32,560 bases of DNA from Hyphomicrobiales bacterium (GCA_024225445.1 JAAEMP010000258.1:1-32560), one strand, 5' to 3'; shown: positions 17,127 to 26,326, counted from the first letter of the stretch. Numbers and translations: made by a program. The notes: generated by a model from the sequence alone, not told the origin.

Positions 17127-17573
17127 TTGAGGACGAAACTTTTCCATTTGTACTTTCTTCTCAAACGACCCATGACACTGGGAGTGCGGGCAATTATTGA
17201 AGATGATCGCGCTCGTATTTTGCTGGTGCGACACACCTATACCAGGGGATGGTATTTTCCTGGTGGCGGGGTTGAAAGCGGACAAACGATGGAACAGGCA
17301 CTGGCAATGGAATTACGGGAGGAAGTCAACATCCAGAAAATGGGTGAAGCAGAATTATTGGCAATTTACCTCAATCGCCATGTTTCCAGGCGTGATCATG
17401 TTGGGTTATTTCGATGTCGAAACTGGGGTGAGAGAGGAGAATTTCAGGCAAATCGAGAGATTGCGGAAATCGGTTTTTTTTCTCTGGATGAATTGCCGGC
17501 GGATATTAACAACGGTACTTTGGCCCGGTTGAATGAAGTTTATCACGGGGCAAAGAAAACGGAGGTCTGGTAA
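17127..17573 (+). CDS. Nudix hydrolase with a degenerate nudix box
   Basis: About 148 residues. A TTG start at 17127 is preferred because AAAGGA (17113-17118) lies 8 bases upstream; the TTG at 17121 would be too close. The protein has the N-terminal PMTLGVRAII strand and FPGGGVESG before the nudix box. Compared with the consensus GX5EX7REUXEEXGU, the box has Gln for the first Glu, Met for the Arg and Asn for the last Gly (SGQTMEQALAMELREEVNI). The catalytic ELREE core is intact. It should cleave a nucleoside diphosphate linked to some moiety, with altered or weak activity possible. The tam gene starts 4 bases after its stop, so the two form an operon. Confidence 0.85.
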   Translation: MRTKLFHLYFLLKRPMTLGVRAIIEDDRARILLVRHTYTRGWYFPGGGVESGQTMEQALAMELREEVNIQKMGEAELLAIYLNRHVSRRDHVGLFRCRNWGERGEFQANREIAEIGFFSLDELPADINNGTLARLNEVYHGAKKTEVW

Positions 17574-17577
17574 ATCC

Positions 17578-18378
17578 ATGACAGACTGGGATCCACAACA
17601 ATATTTACAGTTCAAACAGGATCGTTTGCGACCGGTATATGATTTGCTGAGCCGTATTGCTCATATCAATCCAAAAACCGCAATGGATTTAGGATGCGGG
17701 CCAGCTACTTCAACTCAGATACTGGGCGAACAATTCAATAAAGCCAGAATATTTGGCCTGGACAATTCCGAGGCAATGATCAGCAAAGCCCGAGACAAAT
17801 TTCCGGCAGCTCATTACAGCGTTGGCGATGCAAGCAAATGGAAGCCGGAACATCGTGTTGATCTGATATTGTCCAATGCTGTTTTTCACTGGTTGCCCGA
17901 TCATCAGAGTTTGTTGTCAAGATTGGCAGATAACTTAAATCCGGGCGGCACATTGGCGGTACAGTTGCCTGATAACATGGATGAGCCATCTCATTTGGCA
18001 ATAGAAAAAATTGCCAGTTCCCAGCGTTATAAAAAATTGCTTGAGCCTCAGTTCGCCATCCGCAATAACCCGGCGAGCATCGGGGAATATTATGATTGGC
18101 TGATATGTGATTTTGCCCATATTGATATCTGGCGCACGAGTTATGCCCATATCATGCCCAGCCATGGGCATATTGTCGAGTGGATGAAAGGTGCGGCCCT
18201 TACGCCCTTTCTGAGTGTGCTGGATACACAAATGAGTGAAGAATTTCTTGTTGAATATCATGATGAAATCTCAAAATCCTATTCTGCTCGTAAAGATGGA
18301 AAGGTGATTTTCAATTTTCCACGTTTGTTTTTTGTTGCACAAAAAAGCAGTGAATTTTCGGACTGTTATGCCAATTGA
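17578..18378 (+). CDS. tam: Trans-aconitate 2-methyltransferase
   Basis: A class I SAM-dependent methyltransferase that methylates trans-aconitate, an inhibitory by-product of the TCA cycle. The protein has 266 residues from ATG 17578. The N-terminus MTDWDPQQYLQF closely follows the E. coli Tam start, which fixes the start codon over the upstream in-frame ATG at 17533. The SAM-binding motif I is MDLGCGPATSTQIL, followed by acidic motif II and the post-motif LSNAVFHWLPDH that is typical of Tam. GGAGG lies 12 bases upstream inside the end of the nudix gene. The cytoplasmic Tam assignment is more likely than a generic methyltransferase. Confidence 0.88.
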   Translation: MTDWDPQQYLQFKQDRLRPVYDLLSRIAHINPKTAMDLGCGPATSTQILGEQFNKARIFGLDNSEAMISKARDKFPAAHYSVGDASKWKPEHRVDLILSNAVFHWLPDHQSLLSRLADNLNPGGTLAVQLPDNMDEPSHLAIEKIASSQRYKKLLEPQFAIRNNPASIGEYYDWLICDFAHIDIWRTSYAHIMPSHGHIVEWMKGAALTPFLSVLDTQMSEEFLVEYHDEISKSYSARKDGKVIFNFPRLFFVAQKSSEFSDCYAN

Positions 18379-18486
18379 GTCAATATCAGTTTCCTTTGAT
18401 TGCATTTTTGCTGGACCGGGAATTGTTATCGTGTTATCTGGCCGAATATTACTGAACCTGAGATTTCACTCGATGACTACCAAAAA

Positions 18487-18545
18487 CCAATTGCGACGAC
18501 GACAAAGCGAATGCGTTTTATACGCAGATGTCGTGTTGCGGCTGG
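18487..18545 (+). other. Long imperfect hairpin between tam and the GNAT gene
   Basis: The apical stem is TGCGT (18512-18516) with ACGCA (18522-18526) around TTTAT. An outer stem pairs ACGACA (18499-18504) with TGTCGT (18529-18534), and further partial pairing continues to CCAA and TTGG-like ends. There is no T-tract, so it is not a classical terminator. It could be a transcript 3'-end stabiliser, a processed RNA or a degenerate palindromic repeat. No coding sequence is seen in 18379-18605. Confidence 0.45.
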
Positions 18546-18605
18546 TTGCCTGATTTAGGCTGTTTCCGGCAGTAACAATTCAAACTGAATTTGCCGGATG
18601 GAAAA

Positions 18606-19136
18606 ATGAGTGATCTTGAAATTGTAATAACTCCAGAACTTGCCTGTTATCATGAAGCTATCGAAAAGCTGGGCGCTACTGCATTTGGCCCGGGGCGTTT
18701 TACCAGAACAGCATTTCGTTTGCGCGAAGGCGTATCGCCTGAACGCGAACTCTCTTTTGTGGCGCTTGATAATAACTCGTTAGTCGGATCAGTTCGTGTC
18801 ACGCGCGTTATTATTGGTACAGATCTGGCGCTGGTTCTTGGTCCTTTGGTGGTTGATCCAGACCATAAGAATGAGGGAATTGGTAAAAAATTATTGCAGC
18901 AATCAGTTTCTGCCAGTAAAGAACTTGGCTTTCAACTGATTATCCTGGTTGGGGATGAACCCTACTACAGACCTTTCGGGTTTAAAAAAGTAAATCCGGG
19001 ACAAATTACTTTACCAGGCCCGGTAGATCCGGTTCGATTTCTTTATTGCGAATTACAGGACGGTGCCATGACCGGTTACAGTGGTCGGGTTAGAACCTGT
19101 TCAAGTTCACCTGATATTGGAGCATTTCCGGTTTAG
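18606..19136 (+). CDS. GNAT N-acetyltransferase (YhbS-like)
   Basis: 176 residues from ATG 18606, which has GGA just upstream; an in-frame TTG at 18591 is rejected. The protein has the GNAT fold: a strand-turn LSFVALDNNSLVGSVRVTRV, then LGPLVVDPDHKNEGIGKKLL with the acetyl-CoA pyrophosphate loop, and the YhbS-type ending LVGDEPYYRPFGF. The acceptor is unknown; YhbS-like members act on small molecules or proteins. Its last codons (Ala-Phe-Pro-Val-stop) lie inside the terminal inverted repeat of the element that follows, so the native C-terminus may have been different. Confidence 0.9.
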   Translation: MSDLEIVITPELACYHEAIEKLGATAFGPGRFTRTAFRLREGVSPERELSFVALDNNSLVGSVRVTRVIIGTDLALVLGPLVVDPDHKNEGIGKKLLQQSVSASKELGFQLIILVGDEPYYRPFGFKKVNPGQITLPGPVDPVRFLYCELQDGAMTGYSGRVRTCSSSPDIGAFPV

Positions 19137-19409
19137 ATTGAATCATTTGACTTGTCTTTCACGTTTGCTGGCAAGGCATGCTTTGCGTGGTATACGACCA
19201 TAAGCGAGGCATAACGCAGTCCAGCGGGCGTGAAAAATAAGCCTTCGCCCTATTCTTGGGGCGGCCCAAATCAGCCCCCAGAATCTTATTGGGCTGCGTT
19301 GCGAACCTTGCCCGATATACATATCGCCAGATACATTTTCGGGTTCCGCGCCTAGCCGAGCGAACTGATTTGACTCCATCAAATGGTTCAATCTAGACCG
19401 GAAGTGCTC
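19120..19409 (+). mobile_element. Inverted-repeat element R2, copy A (about 290 bp, MITE-like)
   Basis: The terminal arms 19120-19150 and 19379-19409 are reverse complements over 31 bases with three mismatches, all T/C. The interior has no convincing gene. Its sequence from about 19158 to 19380 aligns with the reverse complement of 30092-30334. Shared blocks include GTTTGCTGGCAAGGCA, CATAACGCAGTCCAGCG, CTTGCCCGAT and CTCCATCAAA. Two copies and terminal repeats mark a dispersed non-autonomous element. It sits between convergent genes and contains the stop codons of both. It could also act as a bidirectional terminator. Confidence 0.8.
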
Positions 19410-21501
19410 TAGTTGAACTGGACGCCCGCAACAAGTTTCCTTCCCGGGTCCACATCGCGCCTAATAATAAAAGCAGGATCGCCAGCCCCAGCAGGCGGGA
19501 AAACAGCGGAATTGTGTTTATCCCTCTGAGCAAAGTCGCATTGGTGTTGCGCAAGCCAATCCATCCCTTGCCGGAGGTATTTGAATTGGTTCCAACTGGA
19601 ATAATGCGCGGTGTCAGGCCGTTGTCAGCGCGAATAGCACTGCCACCCGTTTGGGACAATAGAGGTTCAAGCAGGTTTGGCGTGGATATTACATTGGCAA
19701 ACTCTCTTGGATTAGCAGGGCCAACATGGGTAAGTGCGCGTAATTTCCCATTTTCAATCTGGTGAAGTCCCATTTCCGAGGCCACATATTGCGCTTCAAA
19801 AATTCCCGGCTTGATCAATTCGGGTGTAATATTCCGTGTTTTGCCGGAAGGGGTGATCAGGGTAATCTGTTCAAGTGTATCTTCCAATGTCTGACGACGG
19901 ATCAGTATTTTGTCCCCTCTGGAGCGGGCAATGAGGTTTTCTTCTGCCAGTTCCGGTTCTTTCATCATCCAGTGGACCAGTCGGCGCAGCAATTTGACAT
20001 AGGGACCGCCACCCTGAAATCCCCTTGCCCATAGCCATACATGGTCCGACAAAAGCAATGCAACCCTGCCTTCTCCAGCATGCTTGAGTACCAGCAACGG
20101 TTCTTCTTGAGATGCGGTCATTATGGTATCGCCGTCAGCTTCCTGAGTGCCAATAGAGCGGAACCAGGGGCTCCAGTCCGGCGGGGAAGGGTGCCTTGAA
20201 TTCAAATCACGGGTGACCGGATGCCGCTCTCCCAATTTTGAAATGACAGGTCGATAACCCGATTCAGTGATATCTCCATCCGGAAGTGCGGGCAGGATAC
20301 GTTGCAGTGGCGTTTGGGCAATCGAGCCGCGGGTGGCAAATTCTGGTCCAGCGGCAATCAGAACGGCACCTCCATCTTCTACATAGCGGGCTATATTATC
20401 GAAATAGAGTGTCGGCAATACGCCACGGCGTGAGTATCGATCGAGTATGATCAGGTCAAACTCGTCGATTTTTTTAACAAATAGTTCGCGGGTTGGAAAT
20501 GCAATCAGTGACAACTGATTAATCGGGGTGCCATCCTGTTTTTCGGGAGGGCGCAGAATTGTAAAATGAACCAGATCGACGGTTGCATCGGATTTCAGTA
20601 AATTTCGCCAGGTTCTTTCACCTGCATGGGGTTCACCTGAAACCAGGAGAACACGTAAATTTTCCCGGATACCGTGCAAAGTGGAATAGGCCCGGTTGTT
20701 TAAAGTGGATATTTCGTTGTCGGTTTCCTCTACCCTTAATTCGATGATGGTTTTGCCACCATGGGGAACTTCCAGATCAAATTCGTCTACCCGACCAGAG
20801 TTTACCTGTTCGACTGAATATACTTCACCATCGATGAGAATGGTTACGCGTAGCGGACCTGAATTATCAATGCCGTGTTCATCGACACGAAATGCGAGTG
20901 TAACCTGGTTACCCACGATGCCGTATCGCGGCGCCTTGACGATGGTGATACGCCGATCCTGTTCTGATTCATGACCGGTGATCAGGGCGTGGATGGGGGC
21001 ATGGAAGTTCAGGGATTCCAATGATTTGGGAATGTCGTGGACCTGGCCATCGGTAATGAATATCGCCCCGGCTACCTGTTCAGGGGGGACATCCTGCAAT
21101 GCAGACTTCAAACCCTGGAATAATGCGGTTGATATATCGGTGGTTTGTGAAATCTGATCGTTGACCGTTAATTCCCGGATTTCGAAATTTGTTAGTTTTT
21201 CTATGCGCTTGGTGATGCTTTTGCGAATCTCCTCACTTTGATCTGCCCTGCCATCGAGTTTCTGGCTGGCGGTATTGTCGATGATCAGCGCGACAATGCT
21301 TTTCAGTTGTTTGCGGTCCTCGGCATTGATTGACGGATTAAATAAAGCAAGCGTAATTGCCAGCCAGGCAGTGCCACGAAACCATGAACCACGCATCTGT
21401 TTGTACATTCCCCAGATCACCAGCAATCCTGAAAGGGAAGCGACAGCAATAATCAGCCAGACAGGTAATTCGGGAGCAAAAGTAATGTTTATAGTGCTCA
21501 T
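19393..21501 (-). CDS. Membrane protein with VWA-like and amidotransferase-like domains, last gene of the MoxR operon
   Basis: A 702-residue protein. Two N-terminal membrane helices (about residues 13-35 and 43-60) come first. A von Willebrand A-like fold follows with IVALIIDNTAS, where the MIDAS motif is degenerate, and GAIFITDGQVHD. A strand-rich middle region comes next, then a class I glutamine amidotransferase-like fold (around VEDGGAVLIAAGPEFA) without an evident catalytic Cys. A final transmembrane helix lies near residues 672-690. It starts 4 bases after the stop of the BatA/DUF4159 gene, so the two are coupled. In related operons such proteins accompany MoxR and are thought to form an envelope complex. 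The C-terminal Arg-Ala-Leu-Pro-Val is encoded by the R2 element. Confidence 0.85.
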   Translation of the reverse strand: MSTINITFAPELPVWLIIAVASLSGLLVIWGMYKQMRGSWFRGTAWLAITLALFNPSINAEDRKQLKSIVALIIDNTASQKLDGRADQSEEIRKSITKRIEKLTNFEIRELTVNDQISQTTDISTALFQGLKSALQDVPPEQVAGAIFITDGQVHDIPKSLESLNFHAPIHALITGHESEQDRRITIVKAPRYGIVGNQVTLAFRVDEHGIDNSGPLRVTILIDGEVYSVEQVNSGRVDEFDLEVPHGGKTIIELRVEETDNEISTLNNRAYSTLHGIRENLRVLLVSGEPHAGERTWRNLLKSDATVDLVHFTILRPPEKQDGTPINQLSLIAFPTRELFVKKIDEFDLIILDRYSRRGVLPTLYFDNIARYVEDGGAVLIAAGPEFATRGSIAQTPLQRILPALPDGDITESGYRPVISKLGERHPVTRDLNSRHPSPPDWSPWFRSIGTQEADGDTIMTASQEEPLLVLKHAGEGRVALLLSDHVWLWARGFQGGGPYVKLLRRLVHWMMKEPELAEENLIARSRGDKILIRRQTLEDTLEQITLITPSGKTRNITPELIKPGIFEAQYVASEMGLHQIENGKLRALTHVGPANPREFANVISTPNLLEPLLSQTGGSAIRADNGLTPRIIPVGTNSNTSGKGWIGLRNTNATLLRGINTIPLFSRLLGLAILLLLLGAMWTREGNLLRASSSTRALPV

Positions 21502-21505
21502 GTCC

Positions 21506-24379
21506 CTATTGACCCAAACGTTCGAGGAGCGCGGGAATATGCACCTGGTCAGACTTGTAATTTCCGGTCATCGCATACATGATCAGATTGACGCCTACAC
21601 GAAACGCAATTTCGCGCTGAATCGGATTGGGCGGGACGACAGGATAGATCGGGCGTGACTGACTGTCGATAGCCCAGGCACCAGCCAGATCGTTACTGGT
21701 AATCAGAATTGATGATACGCCGTCACCCACGCGTACCGGCCTGTTTTCCAACTGTTTTTCATCAGGCAACTGTTCCACCCATAATTCTCCGCCGGAATAT
21801 CTTCCCGGAAATTGAGAGAGGATAAAAAAACTCTTTGTAAGAACATGATCATCGGGTACCGGCTCAAGCGGGGGGATATCAAGATTCCCCAATATTTCCT
21901 GCAAAAGCAAGGCTTCCGGTGATGATGAGGTTCCGCCGGAAAAACCTGAAACCTGGTCTCGTGTATCAAATAAGATCGAACCGCCCTGTTTCATGTACGC
22001 ATCAATACGTGCCATGGTTTGGTCATCGGGGATCCCGGCTGAAGCGTGAATGGGCCAGTAAATAATCGGATAAAAAGCCATTTCATCTCTTGATATATCT
22101 ATGCCTATGGGCTCTCCGGGTTCGATGGCGGTTCGTTCGGTTAAAAATTTTGTCAGCCCAAACAGTCCCGCTTCAGAGGTCTCGTCAACTACACCTACTC
22201 CGGTGATCACATAGGCAAGACGGGTGCGAAGAGAGGGGGAAAAATTGAAATCCTTTGATAAAGCATCAACCTGTCTGGAGCTGGAAGCGGGAGGTTGGGT
22301 TTGGGCACGGGCATGATTATTGATAAAGCCGGTCGTGCAAATGACAAATGCACCAAACAATATTGCCGCAGTTCCCGCCATCTTGTTTGCCGCTGATTTT
22401 TGTCTGAGAAAGCTGAGCTGGCCAGCCATCCACATAACTGCGGTGCAATCAAAAATCAGTAGCAGGCCAAGTGCCAGTAAAAACCAGGGTCGCAAGGTCA
22501 GGGGCTGCTTACCGGCATATTTGGCAATGGTAGCGTCGGTTCCCAGAAAATTTTCTTCAAGCAATTTGAGTTCTGCATCTGCATTAAATAGATTGTGTGC
22601 ACGAAACCCGTCCTGGGTACCATAAATACCCGGAGGATTTCCAAGGGAAACCGCAGGGACAATTCCATTGGACAGTTTAAGCGGTTTGGTATTGACGGCA
22701 GGGGCGGTTAATTGTCCCCTGCCATTCAGAAGACGCATAGGTGGCAGGCTCTGAATATCCTGGTTATCCGAAACAGTCAGTGATGAGCGCGATTGATTGA
22801 CAATGCGGCGCAGCATTTCAACAAAGGTACCGGAAATAGGTAAATTCGACCAGCTGGCGTCGGAACTTACGTGGAATAACACAGTCCAGCCCTGTCCGAT
22901 TTTGCTTGCAGTAACCAATGGTGTTCCATCGGTCAATCGTGCCCAGGTTTTTTTACCCAGATCCCCTTCTTGCATGGCCAATACCTGCCGGGAGACAAAT
23001 ACCTCCCTTGGGGGTTCCAGTCCGAAAAACGGACTGTTGATTTCAAATTCGGCAACAGGTTTGGGTTTTTCCCAGGAAAGGGCACCACCAAGATTGCGAT
23101 CACCCCTGCGAATTAATACGGGTAGCAAATCATTATTGGGCGCAGCTGCCAGTCGCGGTCCGGAAAATCGAATCAGCATTCCACCATTTTTTACCCACTG
23201 GTGCAGTTTACTGGATGCCTGTTTTGGCAACAGGCCAATATCTGCCAGAACAAGGGCCGAGACGCCACTGGTTATCAGCTCGGGAATGGCAACCGCAACA
23301 TTTGCGTTACTGGAGCGGCGGATATCGCTGAAAGGCTCCAGAGCCCTGGAGATATAATACAAAGGAGATAACAACGGTTGTGCATTGTCATGTTTTTCCC
23401 CGGAAATCAGGCCGACAAGGCGGCGGCGATTACTTTCGTCGAGCAATTTCACCGCGCCGGCATTTTGCACTCCATCAATGTTTACCCGAACGATGTCATT
23501 GCGTAACTCGACTGGAATTTCAAAGTGGAATTCAGCTGATTTGTCACCATCTGCAAAAGTTACCTGCTGGCGGGTGACCGAAATTCCTTGCAGATCGAGA
23601 GCGGTAACATTGAGAACCTTGGGTCCTTTCGGGTTTGCACGAACCAGTTCGCCAACCATTGACCTTGGCAGATTCTCTACAGAATTGATGACAATGGTAT
23701 TGCTTGTATCCGGCAGAAAAAGAATTTTCCGGGAGGTCCCGGACTGCATTTCCTGCGACATTTCCCGCATGTTCTTGTGCGCAAGCCCATCTGAAAGAAA
23801 TATGACGCCAGTTGGCGCAAACTTCTGATTTGCTTCAGCGATTTTGCGCATGCTGAGCTTGTAATCTGGCTGTACCGGCTGGTTTGACCAGGATGCAAGT
23901 TTGATTTTAAGTGCGTCTGGTGAAGATATCTCGACTTTTTGACGGGCATCACTGGCTGTACTAATTGCGATTATTTGTCTACCGGCGGCCTCTGCCTCAT
24001 CAATGATCGTATTGGCACTTGCCAAATGATCCTCCCAGTCCATTCCACTTGCCCAGCCATTGTCAATGACCAGCAATAATGGACCCTCACCGCTCAGGTT
24101 TGCATTTTTTGGGTTCCAGACCGGCATTGCCATGGCGAAGATTACCAGAGTTGCCATCATCAGGCGTAACAAGGTCAGCCACCAGGGTGAACGCGCCGGG
24201 GTTTCTTCACGCGAGATCAGGCGGGCCAAGATTCTGGTTGGTGGGAATGGCTCACTTGTCGGGCGCGGCGGTGTTAAACGCAAAAGCAACCAGATCACCG
24301 GCAATAATGCCAGAGCAGCAAGCGCCCATGGAAACGCAAACCCCAACGGAATACCAAGAAAAGACAGGCCAAACATCAA
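21506..24379 (-). CDS. BatA-like / DUF4159 membrane protein of the MoxR operon
   Basis: A 957-residue protein. The N-terminus is the BatA (aerotolerance regulator) module: two transmembrane helices with the conserved PPRPTSEPFPPTRIL and the loop to PWWLTLLRLMMATLVIFAMA. A VWA-like domain follows (LLLVIDNGWASG, GVIFLSDGLAHKN). Two further membrane helices lie at about residues 630-650 and 670-690. The C-terminal ~230 residues are DUF4159: LAYVITGVGVVDETSEAGL, then FYPIIYWPI and the GGSILFDTRD amidotransferase-like strand. Its start overlaps the DUF58 stop by 4 bases (ATGA). It is presumably the central envelope scaffold of the MoxR system. Confidence 0.9.
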   Translation of the reverse strand: MMFGLSFLGIPLGFAFPWALAALALLPVIWLLLRLTPPRPTSEPFPPTRILARLISREETPARSPWWLTLLRLMMATLVIFAMAMPVWNPKNANLSGEGPLLLVIDNGWASGMDWEDHLASANTIIDEAEAAGRQIIAISTASDARQKVEISSPDALKIKLASWSNQPVQPDYKLSMRKIAEANQKFAPTGVIFLSDGLAHKNMREMSQEMQSGTSRKILFLPDTSNTIVINSVENLPRSMVGELVRANPKGPKVLNVTALDLQGISVTRQQVTFADGDKSAEFHFEIPVELRNDIVRVNIDGVQNAGAVKLLDESNRRRLVGLISGEKHDNAQPLLSPLYYISRALEPFSDIRRSSNANVAVAIPELITSGVSALVLADIGLLPKQASSKLHQWVKNGGMLIRFSGPRLAAAPNNDLLPVLIRRGDRNLGGALSWEKPKPVAEFEINSPFFGLEPPREVFVSRQVLAMQEGDLGKKTWARLTDGTPLVTASKIGQGWTVLFHVSSDASWSNLPISGTFVEMLRRIVNQSRSSLTVSDNQDIQSLPPMRLLNGRGQLTAPAVNTKPLKLSNGIVPAVSLGNPPGIYGTQDGFRAHNLFNADAELKLLEENFLGTDATIAKYAGKQPLTLRPWFLLALGLLLIFDCTAVMWMAGQLSFLRQKSAANKMAGTAAILFGAFVICTTGFINNHARAQTQPPASSSRQVDALSKDFNFSPSLRTRLAYVITGVGVVDETSEAGLFGLTKFLTERTAIEPGEPIGIDISRDEMAFYPIIYWPIHASAGIPDDQTMARIDAYMKQGGSILFDTRDQVSGFSGGTSSSPEALLLQEILGNLDIPPLEPVPDDHVLTKSFFILSQFPGRYSGGELWVEQLPDEKQLENRPVRVGDGVSSILITSNDLAGAWAIDSQSRPIYPVVPPNPIQREIAFRVGVNLIMYAMTGNYKSDQVHIPALLERLGQ

Positions 24380-25305
24380 ACCGCCCCTTTCATTGCGGCT
24401 GATGAATAGTTGGCATCACCGCTCAGATTGGTATGAAGGGCGATCAAGGCCCGGGAGGCGAGACTGTCGGTGCGGTGAATCGTATGGGTCCAGCCGAGTT
24501 TTATCGTCTTTTCGCGTAAAGTCTGAATTCTGGCGGCAAACAGATTTTTATATTCGCGAGAGATATCGCCAGCACTGCCGGTGGTAATGCGCATGCCTGA
24601 TTCGGGATCATTGAATTCAACGCGCCCGCCATAGGGAAAATTTTCCTCGGCTGGATCAATAATCTGCACCAGATGACCGCGCACGCCCTGACGGGCCATA
24701 CGGGTAATCTGGTCTAGTGTATATTCCACGGGATCCAGGAAATCACCAAACAGAATGATATCTGCGAAGCTGTTAAGGCTGGTGAAGTCGGGAATTCTGG
24801 TTTGCGGAGCGGAGCGGAGCAGAAAGGAGGCAAGTTTTTCAGCAGCATTGCGAGCAACAATCGGTTTGGTCAATCCAAGCCAGCCAATACGTTCACCGCT
24901 GCGTGCCAGTAATTCACTCATTGCAAAAGCCAGTACAAGCGCCCGCGACTGCTTGGAAACGTGGGCACTGTCTGACTGAAACAGCATTGATGGAGATTCA
25001 TCGACCCAGAGCCAGATGGTATGAGCCGCCTGCCACTCGCGATCACGGATATAAAGCTGATCGTCTCTGGCTGAACGTCGCCAGTCAATGGTGGATAATG
25101 CCTCACCATTTACATAATGGCGAAATTGCCAGAAATTCTCACCAATTCCCCGTTTCCTGCGACCATGCCAGCCGGAAAAAACATTGTTCGCAACCCGACT
25201 GGCATCGACCAGCAAATCCGGGATGAGAGCAGCACGTGCTCTGGCCCGGGCCAGGGTTTCCTGTCCGCTCTCGCGTGGCGCTAGGGCTCCAATCTGGCTT
25301 GCCAA
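24376..25305 (-). CDS. DUF58 domain protein of the MoxR operon
   Basis: A 309-residue protein with the DUF58 signature IDWRRSARDDQLYIRDRE (about residues 78-95) preceded by GIGENFWQFRHYVNGE. The family adopts a VWA-like fold; WLWVDESPSMLF holds a DxSxS-type metal site (Asp-Glu-Ser-Pro-Ser). DUF58 proteins nearly always sit next to moxR and are thought to be MoxR partners or substrates. No membrane span is evident. It begins 10 bases after the moxR stop and overlaps the next gene by 4 bases. Confidence 0.92.
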   Translation of the reverse strand: MASQIGALAPRESGQETLARARARAALIPDLLVDASRVANNVFSGWHGRRKRGIGENFWQFRHYVNGEALSTIDWRRSARDDQLYIRDREWQAAHTIWLWVDESPSMLFQSDSAHVSKQSRALVLAFAMSELLARSGERIGWLGLTKPIVARNAAEKLASFLLRSAPQTRIPDFTSLNSFADIILFGDFLDPVEYTLDQITRMARQGVRGHLVQIIDPAEENFPYGGRVEFNDPESGMRITTGSAGDISREYKNLFAARIQTLREKTIKLGWTHTIHRTDSLASRALIALHTNLSGDANYSSAAMKGAV

Positions 25306-25315
25306 AATAAAATCC

Positions 25316-26326
25316 TCAGCCGATTTTGGGTTTCAGATCGCCAATAACATCACGCACAGTGATGGCTTCGGCCCGGGCGGCAAAGGAAAGTTGCATGCGG
25401 TGCTGGAGAACGGGCTCCGCCAATGCCAGCACATCGTCTACCGATGGTGCCAGACGCCCGTCCAGTAATGAACGTGCACGCACTGTGAGCATCAGGGCCT
25501 GGGAAGCACGTGGTCCTGGCCCCCAGGATATATACTCCTCGTGCCGCGAATTTTTCGCTCCCGGCCTTGCCGAGCGGACCAGTTCCAGGATTGCATCAAC
25601 GACACTTTTGCCAACCGGAATCCGCCGGACAAGGTTCTGAATTTCCAGAAGGCGTTTCGCATCCATGATTTTTCTCGCAACTGCCTCCTCCATGCCTGTG
25701 GTTTCAAACAGAATTCGACGTTCCGCCTCCAGATCGGGGTAATGTACATCAATCTGCATCAAAAACCGGTCCAGCTGAGCTTCGGGAAGCGGATAAGTGC
25801 CTTCCTGCTCCAGCGGGTTCTGGGTGGCCAGAACGTGAAAGGGTGCCGGCAGGTCATAACGTTTGCCGGCGATGGTCACATGGTGTTCCTGCATCGCCTG
25901 CAACAGGGCGGCCTGGGTACGCGGAGAAGCGCGGTTGATTTCATCAGCCATCAGCAATTGAGCAAAAATCGGTCCCTTGACGAATTGAAAACTGCGATTG
26001 CCACCTTCATCCTGGTGCAGGATTTCTGAACCAAGAATATCCGACGGCATCAAATCAGGGGTAAACTGAATGCGCTGCTCGACCATCCCCAGTGTCGTGC
26101 CGAGCGTTTCGACCAGTTTGGTCTTGGCCAGTCCCGGCAGGCCAACCAAAAGTGCATGACCGCCGCAAAAAATGGTGATTAGTGACTGGTCAACTACATT
26201 ATCCTGGCCGAATATCACTTCGCCTATCGCCTGTTTGACACCGGCTATGTCCGCGACAGCGTTCTCGGCCAGTTCAATGATTGCTTTTTCGTCGGTTTTG
26301 GTGAGTTTTGTATCTATTGCGCTCAT
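25316..26326 (-). CDS. moxR: MoxR-family AAA+ ATPase
   Basis: A 336-residue AAA_3-type ATPase. Walker A is GLPGLAKT (residues 62-69), Walker B LLMADEINRA (Asp128-Glu129), and the family marker PLEQEGTYPLPEAQLDRF comes before sensor 2. MoxR proteins act as chaperone-like remodellers that activate or assemble partner proteins carrying VWA domains. The three downstream genes in this operon all have VWA-like folds, which fits that model. It is the promoter-proximal gene and is divergent from the DUF1285 operon over 147 bases. Confidence 0.95.
   Translation of the reverse strand: MSAIDTKLTKTDEKAIIELAENAVADIAGVKQAIGEVIFGQDNVVDQSLITIFCGGHALLVGLPGLAKTKLVETLGTTLGMVEQRIQFTPDLMPSDILGSEILHQDEGGNRSFQFVKGPIFAQLLMADEINRASPRTQAALLQAMQEHHVTIAGKRYDLPAPFHVLATQNPLEQEGTYPLPEAQLDRFLMQIDVHYPDLEAERRILFETTGMEEAVARKIMDAKRLLEIQNLVRRIPVGKSVVDAILELVRSARPGAKNSRHEEYISWGPGPRASQALMLTVRARSLLDGRLAPSVDDVLALAEPVLQHRMQLSFAARAEAITVRDVIGDLKPKIG

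Noticed and set aside
19143-19391. 82-codon minus-strand ORF inside element R2
   Set aside because: It lies between the terminal repeats, but the frame is not kept in copy B and no family is recognised.
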